This document shows positions 9,211-18,707 of a stretch of 64,000 nucleotides of DNA, piece after piece. Numbering within the stretch: the first letter of the stretch is position 1; every line of letters starts with the position of its first letter. The notes under the pieces were generated by a model. That model searched no databases, was not told where the DNA came from, and was given only the letters and a program-made list of their open reading frames with translations. A program made the translations under genes and the position numbers. The DNA comes from Paenibacillus agricola (GTDB taxonomy: Bacteria; Bacillota; Bacilli; Paenibacillales; NBRC-103111), in NCBI RefSeq assembly GCF_011440305.1, contig NZ_JAAOIW010000024.1, positions 1 to 64,000 on the forward strand. The letters are read 5' to 3'.

Positions 9211-10221
9211 GTGAAACTGCGTAGTTATTCAATAATTGGCTGCCATCATTGGCATATTACTGATTTCATTGAGCAAATGAGCATGCTGGGGTTTGAGTGC
9301 GCAGGTATTTATGAGGAGAAGCCTGACGATTTAGCGCGATCAATCGCTGCGAAATATGGCATTCCGATGGTCAGCGACCGACAAGCGCTGCTCGCGGATG
9401 ATATTGAAATTGTCGGCAGCTCGGCGATCCATAGTGATAAAATCGCACTTATCGAGCTGTGCGAGCAGTACGGAAAGCCGATTATGCTCACCAAGCCGGC
9501 CGTAATCAACCGTTCGGGCTACGAACGACTGAAGCAGGTGGTGGATCGCGGGATTATCCAAATCGGGATGATGCTGATGGAACGAATGGGACCAGCCGAG
9601 TATACGTTGAAGCGCCGATTGGAGGCAGGCGTCCTCGGGGATATCGTGAGTATAGCAACGAGAAAGCCACACCGGCTTACTCCAAAAACGCGACCACCGT
9701 GGTTTTTCGATAAGCAGCAGAATGGTGCGATTATTAATGACCTATCCGTTCACGAATTCGATTTGCTCCGTTGGCTGACGGGTAAGGAAATCGTTGCTTC
9801 GCAAGGCTATATGCTGAAGCATATATTGCCGGAGCATCCCACGTTCTATGACTCGGCCAGCCTGCAGGTAAAAATGGAGAGCGGCATTGTCGCCCAGTTG
9901 TACTTGGATTGGTATACGCCTGAGCAAAGCTGGACATGGGGAGATTGCCGCATCTTTATAACAGGAACGAAGGGAACAGCGGAGCTGAGATTGTCCGGTG
10001 ATCCGCTTGTTGCAATCAGCCCGCTTTTCTTGATTACTACGTACCAGGAAGGTCTTGTGTCTGTAGAACTCGATACTGTCCCGTATACGCTATGCTCCGA
10101 TTTTATCGACCGGATCGAAGGACGAAGCGATTGGGTAATTGGTCATGCCGACATTTTGGCTGCCTCGCTTGCTGCCATACAGGCGGATGAGAGTGTTACG
10201 ATCATCGACCGTACCAAGTGA
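9211..10221 (+). CDS. Divergent Gfo/Idh/MocA-type oxidoreductase
   Basis: A 336-residue protein with the Gfo/Idh/MocA layout: an N-terminal Rossmann-like domain and a C-terminal alpha/beta domain with the conserved VHEFDLLRWL helix. Odd points: the nucleotide-binding loop reads IIGCHHWHIT rather than GxGxxG, and the usual EKP at the end of the first domain is TKP (MLTKPAV). NAD(P) binding may be changed, or the protein may act in another role. GTG 9211 is preceded by GGGGG; an overlapping ATG at 9209 would stop at once. It sits in tandem with a more typical relative, suggesting joint action on the imported sugar. Confidence 0.8.
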   Translation: MKLRSYSIIGCHHWHITDFIEQMSMLGFECAGIYEEKPDDLARSIAAKYGIPMVSDRQALLADDIEIVGSSAIHSDKIALIELCEQYGKPIMLTKPAVINRSGYERLKQVVDRGIIQIGMMLMERMGPAEYTLKRRLEAGVLGDIVSIATRKPHRLTPKTRPPWFFDKQQNGAIINDLSVHEFDLLRWLTGKEIVASQGYMLKHILPEHPTFYDSASLQVKMESGIVAQLYLDWYTPEQSWTWGDCRIFITGTKGTAELRLSGDPLVAISPLFLITTYQEGLVSVELDTVPYTLCSDFIDRIEGRSDWVIGHADILAASLAAIQADESVTIIDRTK

Positions 10222-10351
10222 AATTACAAAATTGCTGTTTCATCCACTTCAAATCCGAGATAATATTGAAAGTTTTTGGACAATCCCCGCATTTCCATCC
10301 GATAGTATGAACCCTATACTTAAGATAACGATGGAAGGGGAGATACTAACG

Positions 10352-11437
10352 ATGAATTCAAGCAAGAAACCTATACGGGCAGCAATCGTCGGTACGGGCT
10401 TTATCGCCCATGAACACATTCAAGCAATACTAAAAGCAAATGATCGGATCGAGCTTATTGCCGCTATGGAAATTAATGAAACGGCCTTGCATGCTTTCTG
10501 CGAAACGTACGGTATTTCCAACCGATATACGGATCTGGAAACGATGCTGGAGGAAACACGTCCCCAATTGGTTCATATCTGCACACCACCGGCTATTCAT
10601 TATGAGATAGGTGTCAAATGTATGCGCGCTGGAGCTTGGGTCTGGGGGGAGAAACCGGCGTTAGGATCGTTAAAGGAGGTTGACCAGATTCGCAAAGTTG
10701 AAGAAGAGACGGGTACTTATTTCAGCAGTGTGTATCAATGGAGATTTGGATCAGCAGGCGGCCATATAAAACGGCTCATTCAGGAAGAGGCGATGGGTAA
10801 ACCGTTAACCGGCGTCAGTCAAACCTTCTGGTATCGCGATGCTGATTATTATGCTGTTCCCTGGAGAGGGAAATGGAAAACGGAGCTGGGCGGTGCGTCG
10901 GTCAGTCAAGGAATTCATGCCAATGACTTTTTCTTCTGGTTAATGGGCGATTGGAATGAAGTGAGTGCGGCAGTTGAAACACTCGATCGAAAAATCGAGG
11001 TCGAGGATGTACTGATGGCGATGGTTAAATTCGAGAATGGCGCTCTAGGACAGATTCTTAACTCGGTTCTCGCGCCTAATAGGAATGAAAGCTATTTGCG
11101 TCTTGATCTGCAAAAGTGCACGGTGGAATGTAAACACATGTACCAATACAAAAATGAGGATTGGATATTCAGTCCGAAAAATGATGTATCAGAGGAAGAA
11201 GTAAGCCGTTGGAGGGCGATTGACGGTGACCAGGTTGGAGACCATTATGCCCAGCTCTCCTACTTATTGGATTGTATGGAGCAGGGAACTCGACCATCGT
11301 CGAGTGGCGACGGCCTACGTTCTTCAATTGAATTTGTTACTAGCCTATACAAGTCCGCTGTAACCAAAAGCTGGGTGAAACGTGGATCTGTCGTAGAGGG
11401 TGATCCGTTCTATGAGTCGTTCTCGGGCGCACATTGA
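10352..11437 (+). CDS. Gfo/Idh/MocA family sugar dehydrogenase
   Basis: 361 residues with a canonical Rossmann motif (IVGTGFIAHEH), EKP near residue 100 (WGEKPALG), and a GIHANDFFFWL helix carrying the candidate catalytic His. Such enzymes oxidise or reduce sugar hydroxyls with NAD(P). Start ATG 10352 follows GAAGGGGA; an upstream extension in the same frame overlaps the end of the previous gene and lacks family features. It lies in the system 1 operon, just before the permeases. Confidence 0.88.
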   Translation: MNSSKKPIRAAIVGTGFIAHEHIQAILKANDRIELIAAMEINETALHAFCETYGISNRYTDLETMLEETRPQLVHICTPPAIHYEIGVKCMRAGAWVWGEKPALGSLKEVDQIRKVEEETGTYFSSVYQWRFGSAGGHIKRLIQEEAMGKPLTGVSQTFWYRDADYYAVPWRGKWKTELGGASVSQGIHANDFFFWLMGDWNEVSAAVETLDRKIEVEDVLMAMVKFENGALGQILNSVLAPNRNESYLRLDLQKCTVECKHMYQYKNEDWIFSPKNDVSEEEVSRWRAIDGDQVGDHYAQLSYLLDCMEQGTRPSSSGDGLRSSIEFVTSLYKSAVTKSWVKRGSVVEGDPFYESFSGAH

Positions 11438-11480
11438 TTATTAATTTAACAGCCTATATCCAAGAAAGGGTGTCATAACT

Positions 11481-12431
11481 TTGAACAAACAACTTATCAG
11501 TAATCCTACCGTCGCCCGTAAAAATTGGGTAAGCCGCATGAAGGGGCGCTGGGATGCTCCGTTTGCCGGATATCTGTTTATTTTACCGTGGCTGCTTGGT
11601 TTCTTGCTACTAACCTTGTGGCCAATGCTGCAATCCTTATATTTTTCATTTACTGATTACTCTCTATTAACCGCCCCGAAATGGGTGGGGCTCAAAAATT
11701 TCGAAGCAATATTTAAGGATCGATTTTTTTATAATTCGTTAAAAGTCACCTTTCTATACGTAATTACTTCAGTTCCGCTTCGTCTCATTTTTGCGCTGTT
11801 CGTTGCTATGCTGCTGGCCAAAAATATTAAGTTCGTTGCATTTTATCGCACAGCGGTTTACTTGCCCTCCTTACTAGGTGCAAGTATAGCGGTAGCTCTA
11901 CTCTGGAAACACATATTCAGCAGGGACGGATTCGTCAATGATTTGTTGGCTCTGGTCGGCGTGCTGCCCAAAAACTGGGTCGGGCTTCCGGAAACTGCGC
12001 TCGGTACGCTAGTGTTGTTGGGTGTATGGCAGTTCGGCTCAGCGATGATTATTTTTTTGGCCGGACTTAAACAAATCCCCAAGGAAATGTATGAGGCATC
12101 TTCGATTGATGGTGCGGGAAAAAGCCGCCAGTTTCTAAGTATCACGCTGCCGATGCTGTCACCCGTTATTTTGTTCAACCTGATCATGGGGATGATCGGC
12201 GCCTTTCAAATGTTTACAAAAGCGTATGTAGTTACCGAGGGTGGACCGATGAATACAACGGAGGTTTATGGCTTGTATTTGTATGATAAAGCATTTACGG
12301 ACATGGAAATGGGCTATGCATCAGCATTAGCTTGGATTTTATTGGGGCTGATCGCGGTGGCAACGATCATTAATTTCGTCGCCTCCAAGTATTGGGTGTT
12401 TTACGAAACGGAAGGGGGGGGCTCGCGATGA
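11481..12431 (+). CDS. Sugar ABC transporter permease, MalF/UgpA type (system 1)
   Basis: 316 residues, six predicted membrane helices, and the CUT1 permease EAA loop (YEASSIDGAGKSRQF then ITLPMLSP) that docks to the ATPase. TTG 11481 has GAAAGGGTG eight bases upstream. The last codon overlaps the next permease by ATGA, so the two subunits are probably translationally coupled and form a heterodimer. Confidence 0.92.
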   Translation: MNKQLISNPTVARKNWVSRMKGRWDAPFAGYLFILPWLLGFLLLTLWPMLQSLYFSFTDYSLLTAPKWVGLKNFEAIFKDRFFYNSLKVTFLYVITSVPLRLIFALFVAMLLAKNIKFVAFYRTAVYLPSLLGASIAVALLWKHIFSRDGFVNDLLALVGVLPKNWVGLPETALGTLVLLGVWQFGSAMIIFLAGLKQIPKEMYEASSIDGAGKSRQFLSITLPMLSPVILFNLIMGMIGAFQMFTKAYVVTEGGPMNTTEVYGLYLYDKAFTDMEMGYASALAWILLGLIAVATIINFVASKYWVFYETEGGGSR

Positions 12432-13285
12432 CAATGGCAAGAACACGAAATCCTTTACCCAGACTGATGCTGCATGCCTTTTTAATCGTGTTGTGCTTCA
12501 TTATGATTTTTCCAGTGCTATGGTGGTTCGGTGCATCGCTGAAGACGATGTCTGAGCTCAGCCTGCCTACCCTCTTTCCGGAAAAAGCGATGTGGAGCAA
12601 TTACAGCGATGGCTGGAAGGCGCTGTCACAATACACCTTTACCCATTTTTACTTAAATAGCTTTAAGCTTGTCATTACTATGACCGTACTAACGACGATC
12701 TCAAGCAGCTTGGTGGCATTCAGCTTCGCCCGGCTCAACTTCCCATTAAAAGGATTTTGGTTTTCGATGATGATGATGACGATTATGCTGCCTGCTCAGG
12801 TTACGCTCATACCGCAGTATTCGATGTTCCATCAACTAGACTGGATTAATACGTATTTGCCTTTTATCGTGCCAAGCGCTTTGGGGTCAGGGATCGGAGG
12901 AACCTTCTTTGTTTTCCTGCTTGTGCAATTTTTTCGTGGACTGCCTCGGGAGCTGGATGAATCGGCTAAAATAGACGGATGTAGCTGGTGGGGAATTTAC
13001 TTTCGGATCGTTCTTCCGCTGGCAAGTCCTGCCCTCGTCACGGTGATGATTTTCTCATTCCTGTGGGGCTGGGAGGATTACTTTGGTCCGTTGATTTATA
13101 TTAACTCGGTCGAATTGTACACCGTACCGCTAGCGCTTGGCATGTTTGTCGATACACAGTCGGCAATGGCGTGGGGACAGCTTCTGGCGATGTCATTAAC
13201 CTCCATACTACCCGTATTCCTGCTGTTCTTTTTTGCACAGCGCTATTTTGTGGAAGGTATTGCCACTACTGGTTTAAAGGGTTAA
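12428..13285 (+). CDS. Sugar ABC transporter permease, MalG/UgpE type (system 1)
   Basis: 285 residues with six membrane helices, an EAA loop (LDESAKIDGCSWWGIYF then VLPLASPA) and the usual C-terminal FVEGIATTGLKG. ATG 12428 overlaps the preceding stop by four bases; GGGGGGG lies upstream. It is partner of the preceding permease; the energising ATPase must come from elsewhere in the genome. Confidence 0.92.
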   Translation: MTMARTRNPLPRLMLHAFLIVLCFIMIFPVLWWFGASLKTMSELSLPTLFPEKAMWSNYSDGWKALSQYTFTHFYLNSFKLVITMTVLTTISSSLVAFSFARLNFPLKGFWFSMMMMTIMLPAQVTLIPQYSMFHQLDWINTYLPFIVPSALGSGIGGTFFVFLLVQFFRGLPRELDESAKIDGCSWWGIYFRIVLPLASPALVTVMIFSFLWGWEDYFGPLIYINSVELYTVPLALGMFVDTQSAMAWGQLLAMSLTSILPVFLLFFFAQRYFVEGIATTGLKG

Positions 13286-13340
13286 AAGTTAATGAGTTAC
13301 TTCCATACACACAAACTAAAATGCGATAGGATGATGATAA

Positions 13341-15020
13341 ATGCAAACTTTCGAGTTAAGAGGGCTGGAAATCCATAATGCCCGTATGTGGCGGTGGTCT
13401 GCTGTGGAGCGGGCGCTTGAGTTCATGGCAGAAACCGATTTGAACGCACTCATCTTTCACCAAAACGATATTATTGACAATCTGGTCTTTCCTAAGGCAT
13501 ATTTCACTCAGGAATTGATGTATACCCGCTGGCCTCTCCGCAGATCGACGATCGTTTCCAGCCAGCTGTATATCCGGCAGGTTATTAAGAAAGCGAAAAG
13601 CATGGGCATTGGTTTCTATTTTGAAGTCAAGGAACTATGGTATCCGGATAACCTGCTGGAGATTTTCCCGCATCTGAGGACTCCAGAAGGCAAGGTTTGT
13701 CCGACCGACCCGTTCTGGTTTGAATTTCTGGAGGTTAAAATTCGCGAGCTTATCGAGGTGCTGCCCGATTTCGCTGGAATTATTATGAGCCCGGCCACAC
13801 GGGAAAGCAAAGTCTCGATTGCTGCTAACTCCTGCAGCTGCGAACGCTGCCAGACAACGGATAATGGGGAATGGTACAAGCAGTTGCTTCAGGCCATGCA
13901 CAAGCCACTTTCCGAAGCCGACAAAACGCTCGTTGTGCGCGACTTCACCTATACCGTTGAGGAACAAGGCTCCGTGGTGGATGCAGCCTCGGCGGTATCC
14001 AAGGACATTGTAGTTGCACTGAAAAATGTTCCGCATGATTTCTGGCCTACGTTTCCAAATAATGCGAGAATTGGTCACACCGGTGGACTACGCCAGTGGG
14101 TAGAATTTGATGTGTGGGGACAGTACTGCGGACTTGGTGTGTTTCCGTGCAGCCTAGTAGAGGATTTACAGCAGCGAATTCAGTTCTGCCGGGATCAGGG
14201 CGTCTCCGGGGTATGGTTCCGTACCGACTGGGAATTAATGAACGAAACGAGTGCTTTCAACAGCCTGAATATGGTGAATTTATATGGGGGGGCGCTGCTT
14301 GCCGGCAACCCGCTGATCGATGTAGACCATATCTATGAAGCATGGGCACAGAAGGGGCTTTACACGTCGATGAGTCCGGAATCAAGCTGGCGGGAGGCTG
14401 TTATTCCAGCTTCACCCGACGCTGTCGATAAGCTAAAAGCATTTATGAAAGCTTCATGGTCCGTTATAGAGAAGACGTTATACACACGTGGCCATGTTTT
14501 CCAATACAGCAGCAAAATATCACCAACGCTGAATGATTTTTTTTATGTCATATACTCGTACCACAGCCGGGATCAATGGGAACCGGGTGCTTCCGAGAAT
14601 GTTAGACTGACCGATGAAAATCTGCGGGCGATTATCGCCGAGAAGCAGGCGGCAGTCGATGAGGTAGGCCAATTGAGATCCATTTTGCAGCCGGAATCGT
14701 TGGGTATACCGCAGTCGTTCATTGAGGAGATCGATACAACGCTGGATCTTTTTCAATTCTATGTGAAGACCTTTTATTTTGCTGTAAAAGCCAGCTTTCT
14801 GGCTAGAAAAGCATTGGAAACGAAGCAGTCGGATGATATCCTAGCCGCACACGCTTCCACGGAAGAGCTCACGACTTTCCGCAAAGAGCTCACTATTAGA
14901 ATGGCCGACACGCTTTATCCTTTTTATATGTATTGGATGCTGGATGAAAATTTGTTGCTCTCATTAGAGACAGACATTTATAAACAGTTGAATGCCGTTG
15001 AACAAAAATGTAAGCTTTAA
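13341..15020 (+). CDS. Putative TIM-barrel glycosidase-like protein, unfamiliar family
   Basis: A 559-residue cytoplasmic protein (no signal peptide). The N-terminal 350 residues look like a beta/alpha barrel: repeated strand-helix pattern, many aromatic residues (WRWSAV, FEVKELWYPD, GVWFRTDWELMN), and a C-x-C-x2-C segment (NSCSCERCQ), as in some GH20/GH67-like or DUF4838-like proteins. The C-terminal part is helical. I cannot fix a family or catalytic acids. As last gene of system 1 it probably acts on the imported saccharide. A terminator follows at 15140-15162. Confidence 0.6.
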   Translation: MQTFELRGLEIHNARMWRWSAVERALEFMAETDLNALIFHQNDIIDNLVFPKAYFTQELMYTRWPLRRSTIVSSQLYIRQVIKKAKSMGIGFYFEVKELWYPDNLLEIFPHLRTPEGKVCPTDPFWFEFLEVKIRELIEVLPDFAGIIMSPATRESKVSIAANSCSCERCQTTDNGEWYKQLLQAMHKPLSEADKTLVVRDFTYTVEEQGSVVDAASAVSKDIVVALKNVPHDFWPTFPNNARIGHTGGLRQWVEFDVWGQYCGLGVFPCSLVEDLQQRIQFCRDQGVSGVWFRTDWELMNETSAFNSLNMVNLYGGALLAGNPLIDVDHIYEAWAQKGLYTSMSPESSWREAVIPASPDAVDKLKAFMKASWSVIEKTLYTRGHVFQYSSKISPTLNDFFYVIYSYHSRDQWEPGASENVRLTDENLRAIIAEKQAAVDEVGQLRSILQPESLGIPQSFIEEIDTTLDLFQFYVKTFYFAVKASFLARKALETKQSDDILAAHASTEELTTFRKELTIRMADTLYPFYMYWMLDENLLLSLETDIYKQLNAVEQKCKL

Positions 15021-15279
15021 TCTCACAATACCCACTTATCAAATCAATTAAGTTGAAGGCGTATTGTTTTTAAAAAGGTGGGTGGGGCTAATCCTCCTTC
15101 TACTCGTATACCATATAGGACTCTATATAAAAAATGCAGGAGTTGCCTCGGCAGCTCTTTTTCAATTATTCACAAAATTATAAAATTTAGAACCTATCTG
15201 ATCTTGTTTATATCATTTTTGGTGCCTTTTATGCTAGATGGGTTAAGCGTACAGACAGTCTTTGGAAAGGATGAGCCCA
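15021..15279. other. Intergenic stretch between system 1 and system 2
   Basis: It holds one rho-independent terminator and the ribosome binding site of the next kinase (GGAAAGGA, 15264-15271). A plus-strand frame at 15078-15329 crosses the terminator and has no family features. Confidence 0.6.
15140..15162 (+). terminator. Rho-independent terminator ending system 1
   Basis: GAGTTGC/GCAGCTC stem with a four-base loop CTCG, followed by TTTTT. Confidence 0.8.
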
Positions 15280-17061
15280 ATGAAAATCGCCAACCGAATA
15301 GCTCTTTTTCGATCCTCGATCAGCTTTAAACGAAAAATGATATTTCTGATGATGTTTACTTTGGTAGGAGTTGTCATATTGATCGAAGTCGTCATCTATA
15401 ACGTCAGCATACCCCTGCAAATGAAATCGGCCATGAATGAAAATACGCAGGATGTGAAGTATATTAGTGATCGATTGGATATGGCTATTTCCAATACTGA
15501 CTGGTTTATGAACTCGCTTACAATGGATGCGGAGGTACAGCAAATACTGAAAAATCCGTATACTTCCAGCCTGGAAGAGAATCTACTCAACTTCGATTTG
15601 GAGCAAGTCTTGAATTCGAAAAGCATTTTGGCGACAGATAAAATTGAAAATATATTTATATATGATACGCAAAAATACCGCAGCAGCATTTTGAATTCGC
15701 ATGACTTCGATATTGGATATCTCCATTTGAATAAAAACTCGTACAACAGTGAGGGAAATATAGATTGGAAGGTGGAGGCTGGCAAGGTCTACATTAACCG
15801 CGCGATACGTGATCGGAAAAGCCTTAAGCTTATAGGTTATATGACGGTCTCACTGAATCTCGGTTATTTTCAGGAGATGATTAATACAGCTACAAAGCGC
15901 TACACCTATATCGTAAATGAAAACGGTCAACTGATGATAGGTAACGGGGATGCATCTGTGGTAGATTTTTCTCAAGTGATGGAGAAAGCCAAGGGTTTGA
16001 CGCCAAACATGTCAGAAATTATCACGATAGCTCCATTAGAGGAGGCAATTATCGTTATGAACACCTCACATTTAACTTTGTGGAGCACGATTTCCATCGT
16101 ACCCTTAAGTCAGGTGGCTTCAGAAACGCGGTTAATCTCCAAATGGATTATCGGGATCGGTATTGTTGGTGTGTTCATCGGAACTTTGATTACCTGGATC
16201 AGCTTCCAGCATCTGATGCGCCCCTTGGAGGAATTAATAAGGGTTATGAAGCAGGTGGACCAGGATAATTTCGATCTTCAGGTCAATATTTCGCAAAACG
16301 ATGAGTTCGGGCGCCTCGGAAAAAGCTTTAACCGGATGATGAACAGGATTAATTATCTGGTGTCAGAGGTATATATCAAGGAATTAAGCTGGAAAGAAGC
16401 GGAGTACAAAGCACTGAAGGCGCAGATTAACCCTCATTTTCTTTATAATACACTTGAAACCATCCGCTATCTAGCTGAATTTGACGAACAGGAAAAAATC
16501 ATGACGATAACGATCGCACTGGGGAGATTGTTTAAAGCCAGCATTGATAATAAAAACGATTATAGTTCCGTACGAGACGAATTGGTCTATATTGATGCTT
16601 ATTTAAAAATTCAGAACACGCGATTCCAAGATAAGGTCGATGTGTACATCAATGTGGACGATGTCATCATGGAGTCTATGATTCCCCGGTTTATTTTGCA
16701 GCCTTTGGTGGAAAATGCTTTTGTTCACGGACTGGAAAATAAAATCGGAAAGGGCAGCCTGATGATAAAAGGCTGGGCCGCTCAAGAAACGATCCACTTT
16801 CAAATAGAAGATGACGGAATAGGGATGACCCTGGTGACTTTGGACGAGCTATTCAGGATGGACCGATCCGCACAAGAGGAGAAGAAAGGAACGGGAACCG
16901 GTTTTCTAAACGTTCATAACCGAATCAAAATGCTCTATGGCGATGGCTACGGTTTGACAATACAAAGTTCGCCGAATGTTGGCACCATTGTCGAAGCGCA
17001 GATGCCGATGATTCATTCTGAAAAAGGGGGGAGTTCCCATGCACAAGGTAGTAATAATTGA
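15280..17061 (+). CDS. YesM-type sensor histidine kinase (system 2)
   Basis: 593 residues: a first membrane helix near 20-42, an extracellular sensor part, a second helix near 285-305, a HAMP domain (LEELIRVMKQVDQDN), and a kinase module with phospho-acceptor His386 in INPHFLYNTLE, N box LQPLVENAFVHGL, and ATP lid boxes DDGIGM and GTGFLNVHNRIK. ATG 15280 is preferred; it lies nine bases from GGAAAGG, while ATG 15271 touches that site. The 3' end overlaps the response regulator gene by 23 bases, so the pair is coupled. Confidence 0.92.
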   Translation: MKIANRIALFRSSISFKRKMIFLMMFTLVGVVILIEVVIYNVSIPLQMKSAMNENTQDVKYISDRLDMAISNTDWFMNSLTMDAEVQQILKNPYTSSLEENLLNFDLEQVLNSKSILATDKIENIFIYDTQKYRSSILNSHDFDIGYLHLNKNSYNSEGNIDWKVEAGKVYINRAIRDRKSLKLIGYMTVSLNLGYFQEMINTATKRYTYIVNENGQLMIGNGDASVVDFSQVMEKAKGLTPNMSEIITIAPLEEAIIVMNTSHLTLWSTISIVPLSQVASETRLISKWIIGIGIVGVFIGTLITWISFQHLMRPLEELIRVMKQVDQDNFDLQVNISQNDEFGRLGKSFNRMMNRINYLVSEVYIKELSWKEAEYKALKAQINPHFLYNTLETIRYLAEFDEQEKIMTITIALGRLFKASIDNKNDYSSVRDELVYIDAYLKIQNTRFQDKVDVYINVDDVIMESMIPRFILQPLVENAFVHGLENKIGKGSLMIKGWAAQETIHFQIEDDGIGMTLVTLDELFRMDRSAQEEKKGTGTGFLNVHNRIKMLYGDGYGLTIQSSPNVGTIVEAQMPMIHSEKGGSSHAQGSNN

Positions 17062-18613
17062 TGATGAACCAATGGTTTGTCGCAGCCTAGCGGAAAATTT
17101 TGCTTGGAAGGAATGGAACTGCACCGTATCCGGGACAGCTTTGAATGGTTTGGAAGGGAAGGGGCTCATCGACAGGATAAAGCCTGAATTCGTGCTTACG
17201 GATGTGAAGATGCCTGGGATGAACGGTTTGGAGGTTGCCGAATATGTAAGTAGGAACTATCCGAATACAATCATCATTGTGCTCAGCGGATTCAATGAGT
17301 TCGATTACGTACGGGAGGCCATGCGGCATAATGTATTCGATTATTTACTGAAACCGATTGATAAAGAGGAATTAAAAAAAACGCTGCGCAGAGCTCTTTA
17401 TCATCTGAATAAAGCGCTGGAAACAAGCCGAGATGCGGAAATCATAGAGAAAAAGCTCAACCAGGCTAATCCGCTGGCCGAATCCGGTATTATCATGAAT
17501 TTAATGTTGAATAACGCATTGGAGACCGAATCGCTTCAAAATCAAATGCAGGGCCTGGGTATGGCTTTCCAGAAAGGGCAGGTTGTCGCTTTCGATTTGC
17601 TCAGAGTGTGGGAAGGGCATCGAAATTATCAATCACTCTCACATTTCGCCCTCTCGAATATTTTATACGAAGTGTATGAACAGCTCAACTGTCTGGTTAG
17701 CATCCAGTGGATATTGGGAAAATGCTTCATTGCCGTCCTCTTCGATTTATCCGTTCCGAGCACTATCGCCCAAAAAAGGGTGTTGGAGGCAACCAGGGTA
17801 GGGATCGAGCAGGCAGAAATATTTTTCAAAAAACGGATATTTGTCGGAATGGGTGACTTTGTCAATCAGATCGAAAACCTAAACAAATCTTATCAATCGG
17901 CTCTGCTCAGGCTGGAGCACCACTTGTTCTGGTCATTGGAATTTTCGGACGGGTTGACCTCTCTTGATGGCTCCTCCGTACGGATCGACAAGTCCTTGTA
18001 TGAGGCCATGAATGAAGGGAATGAAGCGCAGGCTATGCAGGAGTTTGACAGCTTGGTAAAGCGCTTGCACAACAGTGGGAATATGGAGCTCGTGTATAGC
18101 CTATGCCTAGAGGTTCTAGTGAACATTTCCAATATGACAAAGTCATGGGAGCTGGAGCTTACCGTCCCTACCCTCAACGACTTGAAGCAGTACGCTTCCT
18201 TTGACGAGTTGGCAGTCAACCTACGAGAAGTTCTCAGTAGCGTGTGCAGGGACATAGGAAAAAGAAGGGAATTTATCAAGTTTCCGCTCATGGATAAAAT
18301 CTTGTCCTATGTAAAGGATCATTTCAGCAATCCGGATCTGAGCCTGCAGGATGTCGCTGACAATTTTCATTTGAGTTTAAGCCATCTGAGCCGGATGTTC
18401 AAGAAAGAAACAGGAACCAATTTCAATGATTACCGCTCGCAGATTCGCATCGAGAAAGCGAAAGAGCTACTCGATACAAAGGATTGGCTGACCAGTCAAG
18501 AAACAGCCTTCCTCGTTGGGTTTATGGACGGCAAGTATTTCAGCCAGGTATTCAGAAAATACTGCGGAATGACACCGAGCGAATATCGGGATCTGAAAAA
18601 TTCAACAAAATAG
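17039..18613 (+). CDS. YesN-type response regulator, AraC DNA-binding domain (system 2)
   Basis: 524 residues. Receiver domain with Asp8/Asp9, phospho-acceptor Asp55 in LTDVKMPGMNG, LSG and LKPID. The C-terminal AraC domain reads LSLQDVADNFHLSLSHLSRMF, then TAFLVGFMDGKYFSQVFRK. ATG 17039 follows GGGGGGAG and lies inside the end of the kinase gene. Likely activator of the binding protein, enzyme and permease genes that follow. Confidence 0.93.
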   Translation: MHKVVIIDDEPMVCRSLAENFAWKEWNCTVSGTALNGLEGKGLIDRIKPEFVLTDVKMPGMNGLEVAEYVSRNYPNTIIIVLSGFNEFDYVREAMRHNVFDYLLKPIDKEELKKTLRRALYHLNKALETSRDAEIIEKKLNQANPLAESGIIMNLMLNNALETESLQNQMQGLGMAFQKGQVVAFDLLRVWEGHRNYQSLSHFALSNILYEVYEQLNCLVSIQWILGKCFIAVLFDLSVPSTIAQKRVLEATRVGIEQAEIFFKKRIFVGMGDFVNQIENLNKSYQSALLRLEHHLFWSLEFSDGLTSLDGSSVRIDKSLYEAMNEGNEAQAMQEFDSLVKRLHNSGNMELVYSLCLEVLVNISNMTKSWELELTVPTLNDLKQYASFDELAVNLREVLSSVCRDIGKRREFIKFPLMDKILSYVKDHFSNPDLSLQDVADNFHLSLSHLSRMFKKETGTNFNDYRSQIRIEKAKELLDTKDWLTSQETAFLVGFMDGKYFSQVFRKYCGMTPSEYRDLKNSTK

Positions 18614-18707
18614 ACTCCAAACGTGATTAACCGCTCTACTTTACGAACAAGATTCCTTATCTTTAGGAAACTAGGCAATCGAGCATGTTTTAAAAAGGAG
18701 GTAAAAT

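Noticed and set aside
15078-15329. Plus-strand 83-codon frame
   Set aside because: It crosses a rho-independent terminator and the kinase ribosome binding site.
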